Of a stretch of DNA of 64,000 nucleotides, positions 55,459 to 64,000 are shown piece after piece. The notes under the pieces are model-generated. The model was not told the DNA's origin, searched no databases, and worked only from the letters and a program-made list of their open reading frames with translations. How positions within the stretch are numbered: position 1 is the first letter of the stretch; every line of letters begins with the position of its first letter. The DNA is from Hydra vulgaris (Eukaryota; Cnidaria; Hydrozoa; Anthoathecata; Hydridae): the NCBI RefSeq assembly GCF_038396675.1, contig NC_088934.1, forward strand, positions 2,748,501-2,812,500. The letters are read 5' to 3'. A program made the position numbers and the translations under genes.

Positions 55459-56225
55459 TTTTCTTTACTCTTTTTTACAGAGGTTTTTTTCACTTTTGTA
55501 ATCCCAGTTTTATCTAAGCAAAAAAATAAATTACACAGGCTAAGATAAAAAGTTTGTTTTGTTTTTCGAATTAAAATTTGCAAAACATTTTTCCGCATCA
55601 CGTCAAGTTGTATAGGTCTTTGCGTTCAAATCTTTAGCTTTTGGGGCAAAGTTTCTAATGTTTTCGAAAAAAAAAATTATTCAAAAGTATGTCAACTTAG
55701 GTGTCAAAAAAAAAGTATTTTCATAGAGGTTTTAGAAAACAAATATTTTTACGTAAAATTTATTGACAAAAAAATATTGTATAAAGCGCTTGTGACCCTT
55801 AAAGCAAGCAATAATATAATATGTATTCATTTTTTTTACAAACAAATCTTATTTTTAAAATCTATATAAAAACCTACTTCTTTCAAGATCTCAAATGCTA
55901 AAGATTTGAACCCCATTTTCTTTACAACTTGGCGTGATGTTGAAAAATGGGTTGCATAATTGAAATCAAATTGAGTAATGATATATTAAAAACATTTGTT
56001 TTCGCTGAAAAAATTTTGATGGTCTGTGTAATTTCCAAGAGTATTTATCTATTTTATCTACAACATAAAAAGCCATTTTTACTTAAAGTCCAAAGTCAAA
56101 AAAAATATGTTATGTTTTTGTGACTTTGTAATTACTTACCACTATTGTCGATGCTTGTTGGTAAATCATCATCGGAACCTAAATTAAATAACATAGTAAT
56201 TAAACAGGTATGCATAACTTTTGAA

Positions 56226-56625
56226 TTATTTGATTAAAGTATACAGTTTATTAAAAATAAAAAGAACAATTAAATGTGATGTTATCTTTATCACTATTGA
56301 TTCGCTTCTTTGCTGGTGAAAGCCAATAGCGTAAATCATTTTTGCAGCTATGGGGGTTTGATACCTATCTATATTCATTTTCTTTGAATGATCGATGAAC
56401 TTATGAAATAAATGACGCTCATCTGACGGAACATCGGTTTTAGCATGCAAATAGCATGATAAATGATTCTGCACTGATTCTGCGGCGATTTAATATTGCA
56501 ATTTAATATTAGAGGGCCGTCCCGAAAACGACCTGTATGTGCAATATCAAATCGCCAGTCTTCCATGGAGGAGAGGGGGAAGGGTTGGTGTTGTGTATAT
56601 TTTTTGCCAACTGAAGACACCAAAA
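56226..56625 (-). other. Unidentified open stretch, less AT-rich
   Basis: Two overlapping minus-strand frames (56474-56226 and 56623-56375). One has VPSDERHLFHKFIDHSKKMN and AAKMIYAIGFHQQRSES. I do not recognise a family. A shift between the frames would suggest a broken transposon gene. Confidence 0.25.
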
Positions 56626-56816
56626 AAAAAAGGTTCTCAATATTTGCAATTTTTCAACTATATTTCAAAACTTGCTCAATGTACCAACTCAAATGCTTAT
56701 ATGACAGATTTGGGGGAGGGGGTGGAACACTCCCTACACCCCCTGTTCAAGACCTGTGCACGTATTGCCTTAGAATTAGTTAAGCTTAAGTTTTTAGTTA
56801 TTCTTTGCACTGCGTG

Positions 56817-57401
56817 CTAATCAACTGTGTGGTCTTTTGAGCTTTTACTGCTCGCAAATAGGTAAAAACTTTGGGAAGAAATTTCGCATTGGTTTCGAAA
56901 GTCCATGCTTGCAAGTTTGTTAAGCGCTGGTAATGCATCTTCCGGGAAAAGTATAATGACATTGCCCCTTTCTTTTCTTTCCACAAAAGCAATTTTTAGA
57001 AATTTGAAATTTTTTTTGTGCTTTTTATTATATTCATAGTTTCTATTGTTGTCCACCCATTCATCATTCATGCATGATTCCCAATTTGTTAGTTCCCAAT
57101 TTGTTAGTGTCATTCTTGTTAATCACTAGTTCAAAACTTTCAGATCCACTTGAATTAGATAAAAATTTTAATTCATTAGAATGTTCATTCTTATAGTTTA
57201 TAATTCTTTGTAGATAAAAACATCTTTTTCAGTGGAAATAAATCCAAGATTTAAAGTGGGGTTAGGAAATTCTATGCTTGGTTCTTTGTCAACAAAATGG
57301 TTGGAGCAAACACGACTGTCGTTTGATGGTTCCCAAGGTCTTCCTACTTTTTTTTTTCTATTAATTAACTTTATCCAAGTATTCCATTTAACTGATTCCA
57401 T
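56817..57401 (-). pseudogene. Transposon gene fragment with THAP-type zinc finger
   Basis: 57401-57198 reads WNTWIKLINRKKKVGRPWEP, then SNDSRVCSNHFVDKEPSIEF and PNPTLNLGF. The CSxHF and P-x-P words are the C-terminal half of a THAP domain. 57113-56817, on the same strand, reads FVERKERGNVIILFPEDALP, ALNKLASMDFRNQCEIS and SFYLFASSKSSKD. That resembles a C-terminal piece of uncharacterised animal transposon proteins (pattern R.G..V.iLfp......L......N.YLFA). Frames are broken in between. Confidence 0.5.
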
Positions 57402-57599
57402 TTAACTTTTTTTACAATGTGATAGGAAATGCAAACTGCTTGAAAAAGTTCAAAAAATTACTGCATTTATACTAAAAAAAAAAAAAACTTTACTCAAAAT
57501 AAAACTTATAAAAAGTTTTTTTAAAAACACATTTTACTTGTTTTTATTAATAAAAAATATATTTATTTCAAAACTTTTAAAATTAACAATTTTAACTCA

Positions 57600-57680
57600 A
57601 GTTGAGTTAGAACAGCTCTTCAACTCAACTCTAGAGTTGAGTTGAGTGAGTTAGAGTTAGAGTAAGAGTAGAGTTGAGTT
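57600..57680. repeat. GAGTT-rich simple repeat with a perfect 24-bp palindrome
   Basis: Repeated GAGTTGAGTT/GAGTTAGAGT words. 57621-57644 (CAACTCAACTCT plus its exact complement) is a loop-less palindrome. Confidence 0.85.
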
Positions 57681-57719
57681 TTACAATCAGATTAGAGTTT
57701 TTTTTTTACTAAAAATAAA

Positions 57720-58795
57720 AAATTATTATAGGTTGGAAGGGTGAAGTAATTCAATCTTTAGAGAAGAAACTAGGATTCAAACTTATCTGGATTAACTGTG
57801 CGCTACATACCAACGAATTGCCACTTAGGCATTTAATATTATCTTTAGCTGGAAAAACTTTATCTGAAAATAGATTTTCAGAAAACATCGGAAAACTTAT
57901 TAACATGGCAACAAACCTATTTCGATTAATTTTGTTGTAGACCTTTTTCGTTCGAGAAAGAAGTTGTAGATTCAATGTCTACAGCTCAGAAGTATTTATA
58001 CAGAATATATAATGCAATAGCATTAGGTATTTTTGCTGATGGCTTGAAGGAGATTAAAATTGGCCAACATGATCATTCAAGATGGTTGAATTTTGAAAAT
58101 AGACAACATCAATCTGGTGCTCCGAGCATAGTTTAGAAAACAAAGATCTACAAAGCTTGAAATTGTTAGCTGAGTTCATCATAGTTTATTCTATTATGTG
58201 GTTTGAGCTTAAGGTAATAAACTTAGTTATGTAAGTATAGATATAATACAATAATTTACTGAAATAATAAAATTTACTTTAATAGTTGTAACACAATTGC
58301 GATTATGCTAAAGAAGAGTAATTAATTTCAGACTAAACATAGCTGGATTCAAGGTCCATGTCATGTCCTTACACAACGAACTTTGGTAAAGAAACAGAAC
58401 AAGTTTGTGAAGGATATTGTATTACCGCAATTTTCTGCTCCTCTGCCTAGAATGCACACAATGATAGTATTCTTCCGACAATGCTCTGTAGTTCAGATGG
58501 AGGAGAAACGAGATTTGCAGTGCAGAAGATAATTGATGTAAAAAATATTCAGGACGTTGGAGACAAAAAATGCAGAAATAAAAGAATACCAATGATAAAC
58601 ACTGAATCAAATAGTCAAATAGTTTTAATCAAATGGGAAACAGATGAGATCACTGAAGCGGTTTTTACTTGTTGTTTGATGAAAGATGATATCATACAGT
58701 TTATTAATAATCCAATGGTTGCTCCAAACTATATAATTATTTATTTTTATATAATTATTTATTTTTATATTAATATAATAAAAACAAAAGAATAA
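57720..58795 (+). pseudogene. Unclassified transposon protein, broken (LHTNELPLRHL family)
   Basis: Plus-strand words: GWKGEVIQSLEKKLGFKLIW, INCALHTNELPLRHLILSLA and GKTLSENRFSENIGKL (57730-57905). After a shift: DSMSTAQKYLYRIYNAIALG and GQHDHSRWLNFENRQHQSG (57970-58130). Then KHSWIQGPCHV (58335-58370). Finally MLCSSDGGETRFAVQKIIDV, DVGDKKCRNKRIPMINTE and LIKWETDEITEAVFTCCL (58481-58700). I know this combination from uncharacterised, multi-copy animal proteins that behave like transposon products, but not a named superfamily. A stop, frame changes and a possible intron (58215-58330) break it. It is head-to-head with the THAP fragment, so both may come from one element type. Confidence 0.5.
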
Positions 58796-58937
58796 ATCAT
58801 CTTCACTAGCATACTATAAATTATTATTGTGAGAGTTAAAAGTTATATCAAATAGTGCTTTCCTAACACTCCATACCATAGCTCCCGAAGGAGTTGTATT
58901 ATTTGAATCCTCTTTTAAATATACTTAAACCAAATAG

Positions 58938-59110
<173 letters not shown>

Positions 59111-59350
59111 ACTTACTTTCACCTCTTTTGATCTTTATAATTAATAATACATCCATATTTTATAATATAAAAATTTTATAGCTTTTACAATAAAATAAAC
59201 AAACATTTATTTCTTATTTGAAAACTTATTAAAAAATAAGGTTTTCTAAATAAGAATTAAAGACATTGAATAGTTCATTATTATTTAAATAAAAACGTTC
59301 GTTATTTATATTTTATCAACAGAAAAACTTCATATTTATTAAAACTTTAT

Positions 59351-62300
59351 TCAAGTAATTAAACAACTCGTATAATATTTTTCTAAATTATTCAAACACA
59401 TTGCAATATTATGTTTTGCTTTCGTTGTAGACGGATGGTTGATACCTAAAATTTCAGTTTGTATTTTCTCAACAGAATAATAAATTTCTAAGGCTTCGTT
59501 ATATTTTCCCATATTGTTCAAACAGAGTGCGATATTATGTTTTGTTGTCATTGTAGACGGATGGTTGATACCTAAAATTTCAGTTTGTATTTTCTCAACA
59601 GAATAATAAATTTCTAAAGCTTCATTATATTTTCCCATATTGTTCAAACAGAGTGCGATATTATGTTTTGTTGTCATTGTAGACGGATGGTTGATACCTA
59701 AAATTTCAGTTTGTATTTTCTCAACAGAATAATAAATTTCTAAAGCTTCGTTATATTTTCCCATATTGTCCAAACACCTTGCGATATTATGTTTTGTTGT
59801 CATTGTAGACGGATGGTTGATACCTAAAATTTCAGTTTGTATTTTCTCAACAGAATAATAAATTTCTAAAGCTTCGTTATATTTTCCCATATTGTCCAAA
59901 CACCTTGCGATATTATGTTTTGTTGTCATTGTAGACAGATGGTTGATACCTAAAATTTCAGTTTGTATTTTCTCAACAGAATAATAAATTTCTAAAGCTT
60001 CGTTATATTTTCCCATATTGTTTAAACAGAGTGCGATATTATGTTTTGTTGTCATTGTGTCCGGATGGTTTATACCTAAAATATCAGTTTGTATTTTCTC
60101 AACAGAATAATAAATTTCTAAAGCTTCGTTATATTTTCCCATATTGTCCAAACACCTTGCGATATTATGTTTTGTTTTCATTGTAGACGGATGGTTGATA
60201 CCTAAAATTTCAGTTTGTATTTTCTCAACAGAATAATAAATTTCTAAAGCTTCGTTATATTTTCCCATATTGTTTAAACAGAGTGCGATATTATGTTTTG
60301 TTGTCATTGTGTCCGGATGGTTTATACCTAAAATATCAGTTTGTATTTTCTCAACAGAATAATAAATTTCTAAAGCTTCGTTATATTTTCCCATATTGTT
60401 CAAACACCTTGCGATATTATGTTTTGTTGTCATTGTAGACGGATGGTTGATACCTAAAATTTCAGTTTGTATTTTCTCAACAGAATAATAAATTTCTAAA
60501 GCTTCGTTATATTTTCCTATATTGTCCAAACAACTTGCGATATTATGTTTTGTTGTCATTGTAGACGGATGGTTGATACCTAAAATTTCAGTTTGTATTT
60601 TCTCAACAGAATAATAAATTTCTAAAGCTTCATTATATTTTCCCATATTGTTCAAACAGAGTGCGATATTATGTTTTGTTGTCATTGTAGACGGATGGTT
60701 GATACCTAAAATTTCAGTTTGTATTTTCTCAACAGAATAATAAATTTCTAAAGCTTCGTTATATTTTCCCATATTGTCCAAACACCTTGCGATATTATGT
60801 TTTGTTGTCATTGTAGACGGATGGTTGATACCTAAAATTTCAGTTTGTATTTTCTCAACAGAATAATAAATTTCTAAAGCTTTGTTATATTTTCCCATAT
60901 TGTCCAAACACCTTGCGATATTATGTTTTGTTGTCATTGTAGACGGATGGTTGATACCTAAAATTTCAGTTTGTATTTTCTCAACAGAATAATAAATTTC
61001 TAAAGCTTCGTTATATTTTCCCATATTGTCCAAACACCTTGCGATATTATGTTTTGTTGTCATTGTAGACGGATGGTTGATACCTAAAATTTCAGTTTGT
61101 ATTTTCTCAACAGAATAATAAATTTCTAAAGCTTCGTTATATTTTCCCATATTGTTTAAACAGAGTGCGATATTATGTTTTGTTGTCATTGTGTCCGGAT
61201 GGTTTATACCTAAAATATCAGTTTGTATTTTCTCAACAGAATAATAAATTTCTAAAGCTTCGTTATATTTTCCCATATTGTCCAAACACCTTGCGATATT
61301 ATGTTTTGTTTTCATTGTAGACGGATGGTTGATACCTAAAATTTCAGTTTGTATTTTCTCAACAGAATAATAAATTTCTAAAGCTTCGTTATATTTTCCC
61401 ATATTGTTTAAACAGAGTGCGATATTATGTTTTGTTGTCATTGTGTCCGGATGGTTTATACCTAAAATATCAGTTTGTATTTTCTCAACAGAATAATAAA
61501 TTTCTAAAGCTTCGTTATATTTTCCCATATTGTCCAAACACCTTGCGATATTATGATTTGTTTTCATTGTAGACGGATGGTTGATACCTAAAATTTCAGT
61601 TTTTATTTTCTCAACAGAATAATAAATTTCTAAAGCTTCGTTATATTTTCCCATATTATTCAAACAGAGTGCGATATTATGTTTTGTTGTCATTGTAGAC
61701 GGATGGTTGATACCTAAAATTTCAGTTTCTATTTTCTCAACAGAATAATAAATTTCTAAAGCTTCGTTATATTTTCCCATATTGTTCAAACACCTTGCGA
61801 TATTATGTTTTGTTGTCATTGTAGACGGATGGTTGATACCTAAAATTTCAGTTTGTATTTTCTCAACAGAATAATAAATTTCTAAAGCTTCGTTATATTT
61901 TCCTATATTGTCCAAACAACTTGCGATATTATGTTTTGTTGTCATTGTAGACGGATGGTTGATACCTAAAATTTCAGTTTTTATTTTCTCAACAGAATAA
62001 TAAATTTCTAAAGCTTCGTTATATTTTCCCATATTGTCCAAACAGAGTGCGATATTATGTTTTGTTGTCATTGTAGACGGATGGTTGATACCTAAAATTT
62101 CAGTTTCTATTTTCTCAACAGAATAATAAATTTCTAAAGCTTCGTTATATTTTCCCATTTTGTTCAAACAGAGTGCGATATTATGTTTTGTTGTCATTGT
62201 AGACGGATGGTTGATACCTAAAATTTCAGTATCTATTTTCTCAACAGAATAATAAATTTCTAAAGCTTCGTTATATTTTCCCATTTTGTTCAAACAGAGT

Positions 62301-64000
62301 GCGATATTATGTTTTGTTGTCATTGTAGACGGATGGTTGATACCTAAAATTTCAGTTTCTATTTTCTCAACAGAATAATAAATTTCTAAAGCTTCGTTAT
62401 ATTTTCCCATATTGTTCAAACACCTTGCGATATTATGTTTTGTTGTCATTGTAGACGGATGGTTGATACCTAAAATTTCAGTTTGTATTTTCTCAACAGA
62501 ATAATAAATTTCTAAAGCTTCGTTATATTTTCCTATATTGTCCAAACAACTTGCGATATTATGTTTTGTTGTCATTGTAGACGGATGGTTGATACCTAAA
62601 ATTTCAGTTTTTATTTTCTCAACAGAATAATAAATTTCTAAAGCTTCGTTATATTTTCCCATATTGTCCAAACAGAGTGCGATATTATGTTTTGTTGTCA
62701 TTGTAGACGGATGGTTGATACCTAAAATTTCAGTTTGTATTTTCTCAACAGAATAATAAATTTCTAAAGCTTCGTTATATTTTCCCATTTTGTTCAAACA
62801 GAGTGCGATATTATGTTTTGTTGTCATTGTAGACGGATGGTTGATAACTAAAATTTCAGTATCTATTTTCTCAACAGAATAATAAATTTCTAAAGCTTCG
62901 TTATATTTTCCCATTTTGTTCAAACAGAGTGCGATATTATGTTTTGTTGTCATTGTAGACGGATGGTTGATACCTAAAATTTCAGTTTCTATTTTCTCAA
63001 CAGAATAATAAATTTCTAAAGCTTCGTTATATTTTCCCATATTGCTCAAACAGAGTGCGATATTATGTTTTGTTGTCATTGTAGACGGATGGTTGATACC
63101 TAAAATTTCAGTTTGTATTTTCTCAACAGAATAATAAATTTCTAAAGCTTCGTTATATTTTCTCATATTGTTCAAACAGAGTGCGATATTATGTTTTGTT
63201 TTCATTGTAGACGGATGGTTGATACTTAAAATTTCAGTTTGTATTTTCTCAACAGAATAATAAATTTCTAAAGCTTCGTTATATTTTCCCATATTGTTTA
63301 AACAGCTTGCCATACTACATTTTGTTGTCATTGTGTCCGGATGGTTGATACCTAAAATTTCAGTTATTATTTTATCAACAGAATAAAATGCTTTTAATGC
63401 TTCGTTATATTTTCCCATATCGCCTAAACAGGTTGCCATATTATGTTTTGTTGTTATTGTATCGGGATGGTTGTTATCTAGAATTTCAGTTTCAATTTTC
63501 TCAACAGAATAATAAATTTTTAAAGCTTCGTCATACTTTCCCATACTCATTAAACAGCCTGCCATATTACGTTTTGTTGTCATTGTGTCCGGATGGTTGA
63601 TACCTAAAATTTCAGTTTGTATTTTCTCAATAGAATAATAAATTTTTAAAGCTTCGTTATATTTTGCCATATCGTCCAAACACTTTGCAATATTATGTTT
63701 TGTATAAAGCGTGTTTTTATTATTTTCACCATAAGTTTCTGAATTAAAACTTTGAATATATTTTAATATTTCGAATGCTTCTTCAAATAAACCTTTGCAT
63801 ACTAATAATTTATGAATAGAAGTTGTCCTATTATGGAAGGTTTCCGAAAATCTCTTTCTGTTTGTACGAAACATATAGATAAAATGGAAAACAAAATGAT
63901 TTCCGCAATCCATGTGATCTTTTACGTCATTTAATTCAACTTTAAAATAATTTTCGAGTAAACCAAGATATGTATTTATACTTGAATTTCTCTTTTGAAA
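59351..64000 (-). CDS. Long TPR-array protein (kinesin-light-chain-type TPR), N-terminus outside the window
   Basis: The frame is open from the right edge (64000) to the stop at 59351-59353: 1,549 residues. The ATG at 63913 need not be the start because 29 codons upstream are open (LGLLENYFKVELNDV). Visible parts: about 80 non-repeat residues, then 35 TPR units of exactly 42 residues, consensus NHPSTMTTKHNIALCLNNMG then KYNEALEIYYSVEKIQTEIL. The first four units are diverged (NTLYTKHNIAKCL, MAGCL, MATCL, MASCL), the rest nearly identical, and the last degenerates (MCLNNLEKYY). NHP.T....N.A.CL...GKY.EAL is the kinesin-light-chain/nephrocystin type of TPR, a protein-binding superhelix. In cnidarians such arrays often follow an NB-ARC or NACHT domain in NLR-like receptors, so such a domain may lie upstream; this is inference. 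No membrane segment or signal peptide is visible in this part. Confidence 0.85.
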   Translation of the reverse strand, partial: FQKRNSSINTYLGLLENYFKVELNDVKDHMDCGNHFVFHFIYMFRTNRKRFSETFHNRTTSIHKLLVCKGLFEEAFEILKYIQSFNSETYGENNKNTLYTKHNIAKCLDDMAKYNEALKIYYSIEKIQTEILGINHPDTMTTKRNMAGCLMSMGKYDEALKIYYSVEKIETEILDNNHPDTITTKHNMATCLGDMGKYNEALKAFYSVDKIITEILGINHPDTMTTKCSMASCLNNMGKYNEALEIYYSVEKIQTEILSINHPSTMKTKHNIALCLNNMRKYNEALEIYYSVEKIQTEILGINHPSTMTTKHNIALCLSNMGKYNEALEIYYSVEKIETEILGINHPSTMTTKHNIALCLNKMGKYNEALEIYYSVEKIDTEILVINHPSTMTTKHNIALCLNKMGKYNEALEIYYSVEKIQTEILGINHPSTMTTKHNIALCLDNMGKYNEALEIYYSVEKIKTEILGINHPSTMTTKHNIASCLDNIGKYNEALEIYYSVEKIQTEILGINHPSTMTTKHNIARCLNNMGKYNEALEIYYSVEKIETEILGINHPSTMTTKHNIALCLNKMGKYNEALEIYYSVEKIDTEILGINHPSTMTTKHNIALCLNKMGKYNEALEIYYSVEKIETEILGINHPSTMTTKHNIALCLDNMGKYNEALEIYYSVEKIKTEILGINHPSTMTTKHNIASCLDNIGKYNEALEIYYSVEKIQTEILGINHPSTMTTKHNIARCLNNMGKYNEALEIYYSVEKIETEILGINHPSTMTTKHNIALCLNNMGKYNEALEIYYSVEKIKTEILGINHPSTMKTNHNIARCLDNMGKYNEALEIYYSVEKIQTDILGINHPDTMTTKHNIALCLNNMGKYNEALEIYYSVEKIQTEILGINHPSTMKTKHNIARCLDNMGKYNEALEIYYSVEKIQTDILGINHPDTMTTKHNIALCLNNMGKYNEALEIYYSVEKIQTEILGINHPSTMTTKHNIARCLDNMGKYNEALEIYYSVEKIQTEILGINHPSTMTTKHNIARCLDNMGKYNKALEIYYSVEKIQTEILGINHPSTMTTKHNIARCLDNMGKYNEALEIYYSVEKIQTEILGINHPSTMTTKHNIALCLNNMGKYNEALEIYYSVEKIQTEILGINHPSTMTTKHNIASCLDNIGKYNEALEIYYSVEKIQTEILGINHPSTMTTKHNIARCLNNMGKYNEALEIYYSVEKIQTDILGINHPDTMTTKHNIALCLNNMGKYNEALEIYYSVEKIQTEILGINHPSTMKTKHNIARCLDNMGKYNEALEIYYSVEKIQTDILGINHPDTMTTKHNIALCLNNMGKYNEALEIYYSVEKIQTEILGINHLSTMTTKHNIARCLDNMGKYNEALEIYYSVEKIQTEILGINHPSTMTTKHNIARCLDNMGKYNEALEIYYSVEKIQTEILGINHPSTMTTKHNIALCLNNMGKYNEALEIYYSVEKIQTEILGINHPSTMTTKHNIALCLNNMGKYNEALEIYYSVEKIQTEILGINHPSTTKAKHNIAMCLNNLEKYYTSCLIT
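59354..63763 (-). repeat. 126-bp coding tandem repeat, 35 units with higher-order structure
   Basis: Units follow without indels. Order on the coding strand shows larger duplications: units 7-11 repeat as 12-16 (same pattern NKM, NKM/DNM, ASCLDNI, ARCLNNM), and units 19-22 repeat as 28-31 (TDILG...HPD alternating with HPSTMKT). Differences cluster in a few codons. Confidence 0.95.

Larger units (their letters stand above)
52745..56178 (-). other. Possible multi-exon gene fragments, minus strand (weak)
   Basis: Candidate exons: 56178-56140 (after TTTAATTTAG; SDDDLPTSIDNS; donor GTAAGTAATT) joins in phase 1 to 55518-55459 (after TTTTTTTGCTTAG; KTGITKVKKTSVKKSKE; donor GTAAGTTT). Two terminal-exon-like stretches follow: 53797-53681 (TQNQNESFNGMTSYSWMQKK to GCLYDPGSCSYN, stop) and 52862-52741 (KLIPVPDVFPYNPTHDPLNG to a stop). 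Phases of the last two do not match the donor at 55459, so an exon is missing or they belong to something else. I recognise no domain. Confidence 0.25.

Noticed and set aside
59354-63763. CRISPR-like array
   Set aside because: The 126-bp units are contiguous, in frame and encode TPR motifs; there are no spacers.

Overview
The window looks like a piece of a cnidarian nuclear genome, most probably Hydra. It is very AT-rich, has short AT-rich introns with GT..AG borders, and is packed with degraded eukaryotic DNA transposons, LINEs and tRNA-derived SINEs. There are no operons, ribosome-binding sites or prokaryotic genes. The species call is an inference from composition and repeat types.

Layout. 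1-658: last two exons of a host-type or transposon-derived gene. 1455-11900: relics of Tc1/mariner, piggyBac and LINE elements, with simple repeats and two perfect palindromes. 11956-15305: an intact 3.35 kb RAG1/Transib-like transposon (element A). 15306-22286: a LINE tail, a pogo-type MITE, a SINE and a pogo-like pseudogene. 22295-25580: a hAT element. 26153-35731: two more related hAT elements in opposite orientation, with a SINE and a MITE nested in them and a mariner deletion derivative between them. 38266-39161: a clean three-exon gene for a secreted peptide precursor. 42326-48830: a LINE on the minus strand, carrying a second RAG1-like transposon (element B, 45367-48385) and a SINE. 49387-58800: MITEs, tandem repeats, a poorly supported multi-exon minus-strand gene and two broken transposon genes. 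59351 to the right edge: a long minus-strand gene for a protein with 35 nearly identical 42-residue TPR units.

Three things stand out. (1) Elements A and B encode transposases with the RAG1 catalytic and zinc-binding layout. The ends of A read as recombination-signal-like sites: heptamer CACAGTG, then a 22-bp spacer at one end and a 13-bp spacer at the other, then an ACAAAA-type box. Element A is flanked by a 5-bp GC-rich target duplication. (2) The gene at 38266-39161 has the precursor design of an antimicrobial peptide (signal peptide, acidic pro-region, cationic C-terminus) with a CX3C-X12-CX3C cysteine frame I do not recognise from the Hydra peptide families I know. (3) The TPR array looks homogenised and changes only at a few fixed columns, as in repeat-based recognition proteins.

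Most other coding-looking sequence is transposon debris. Function statements rest on motif recognition by eye; no searches were run.
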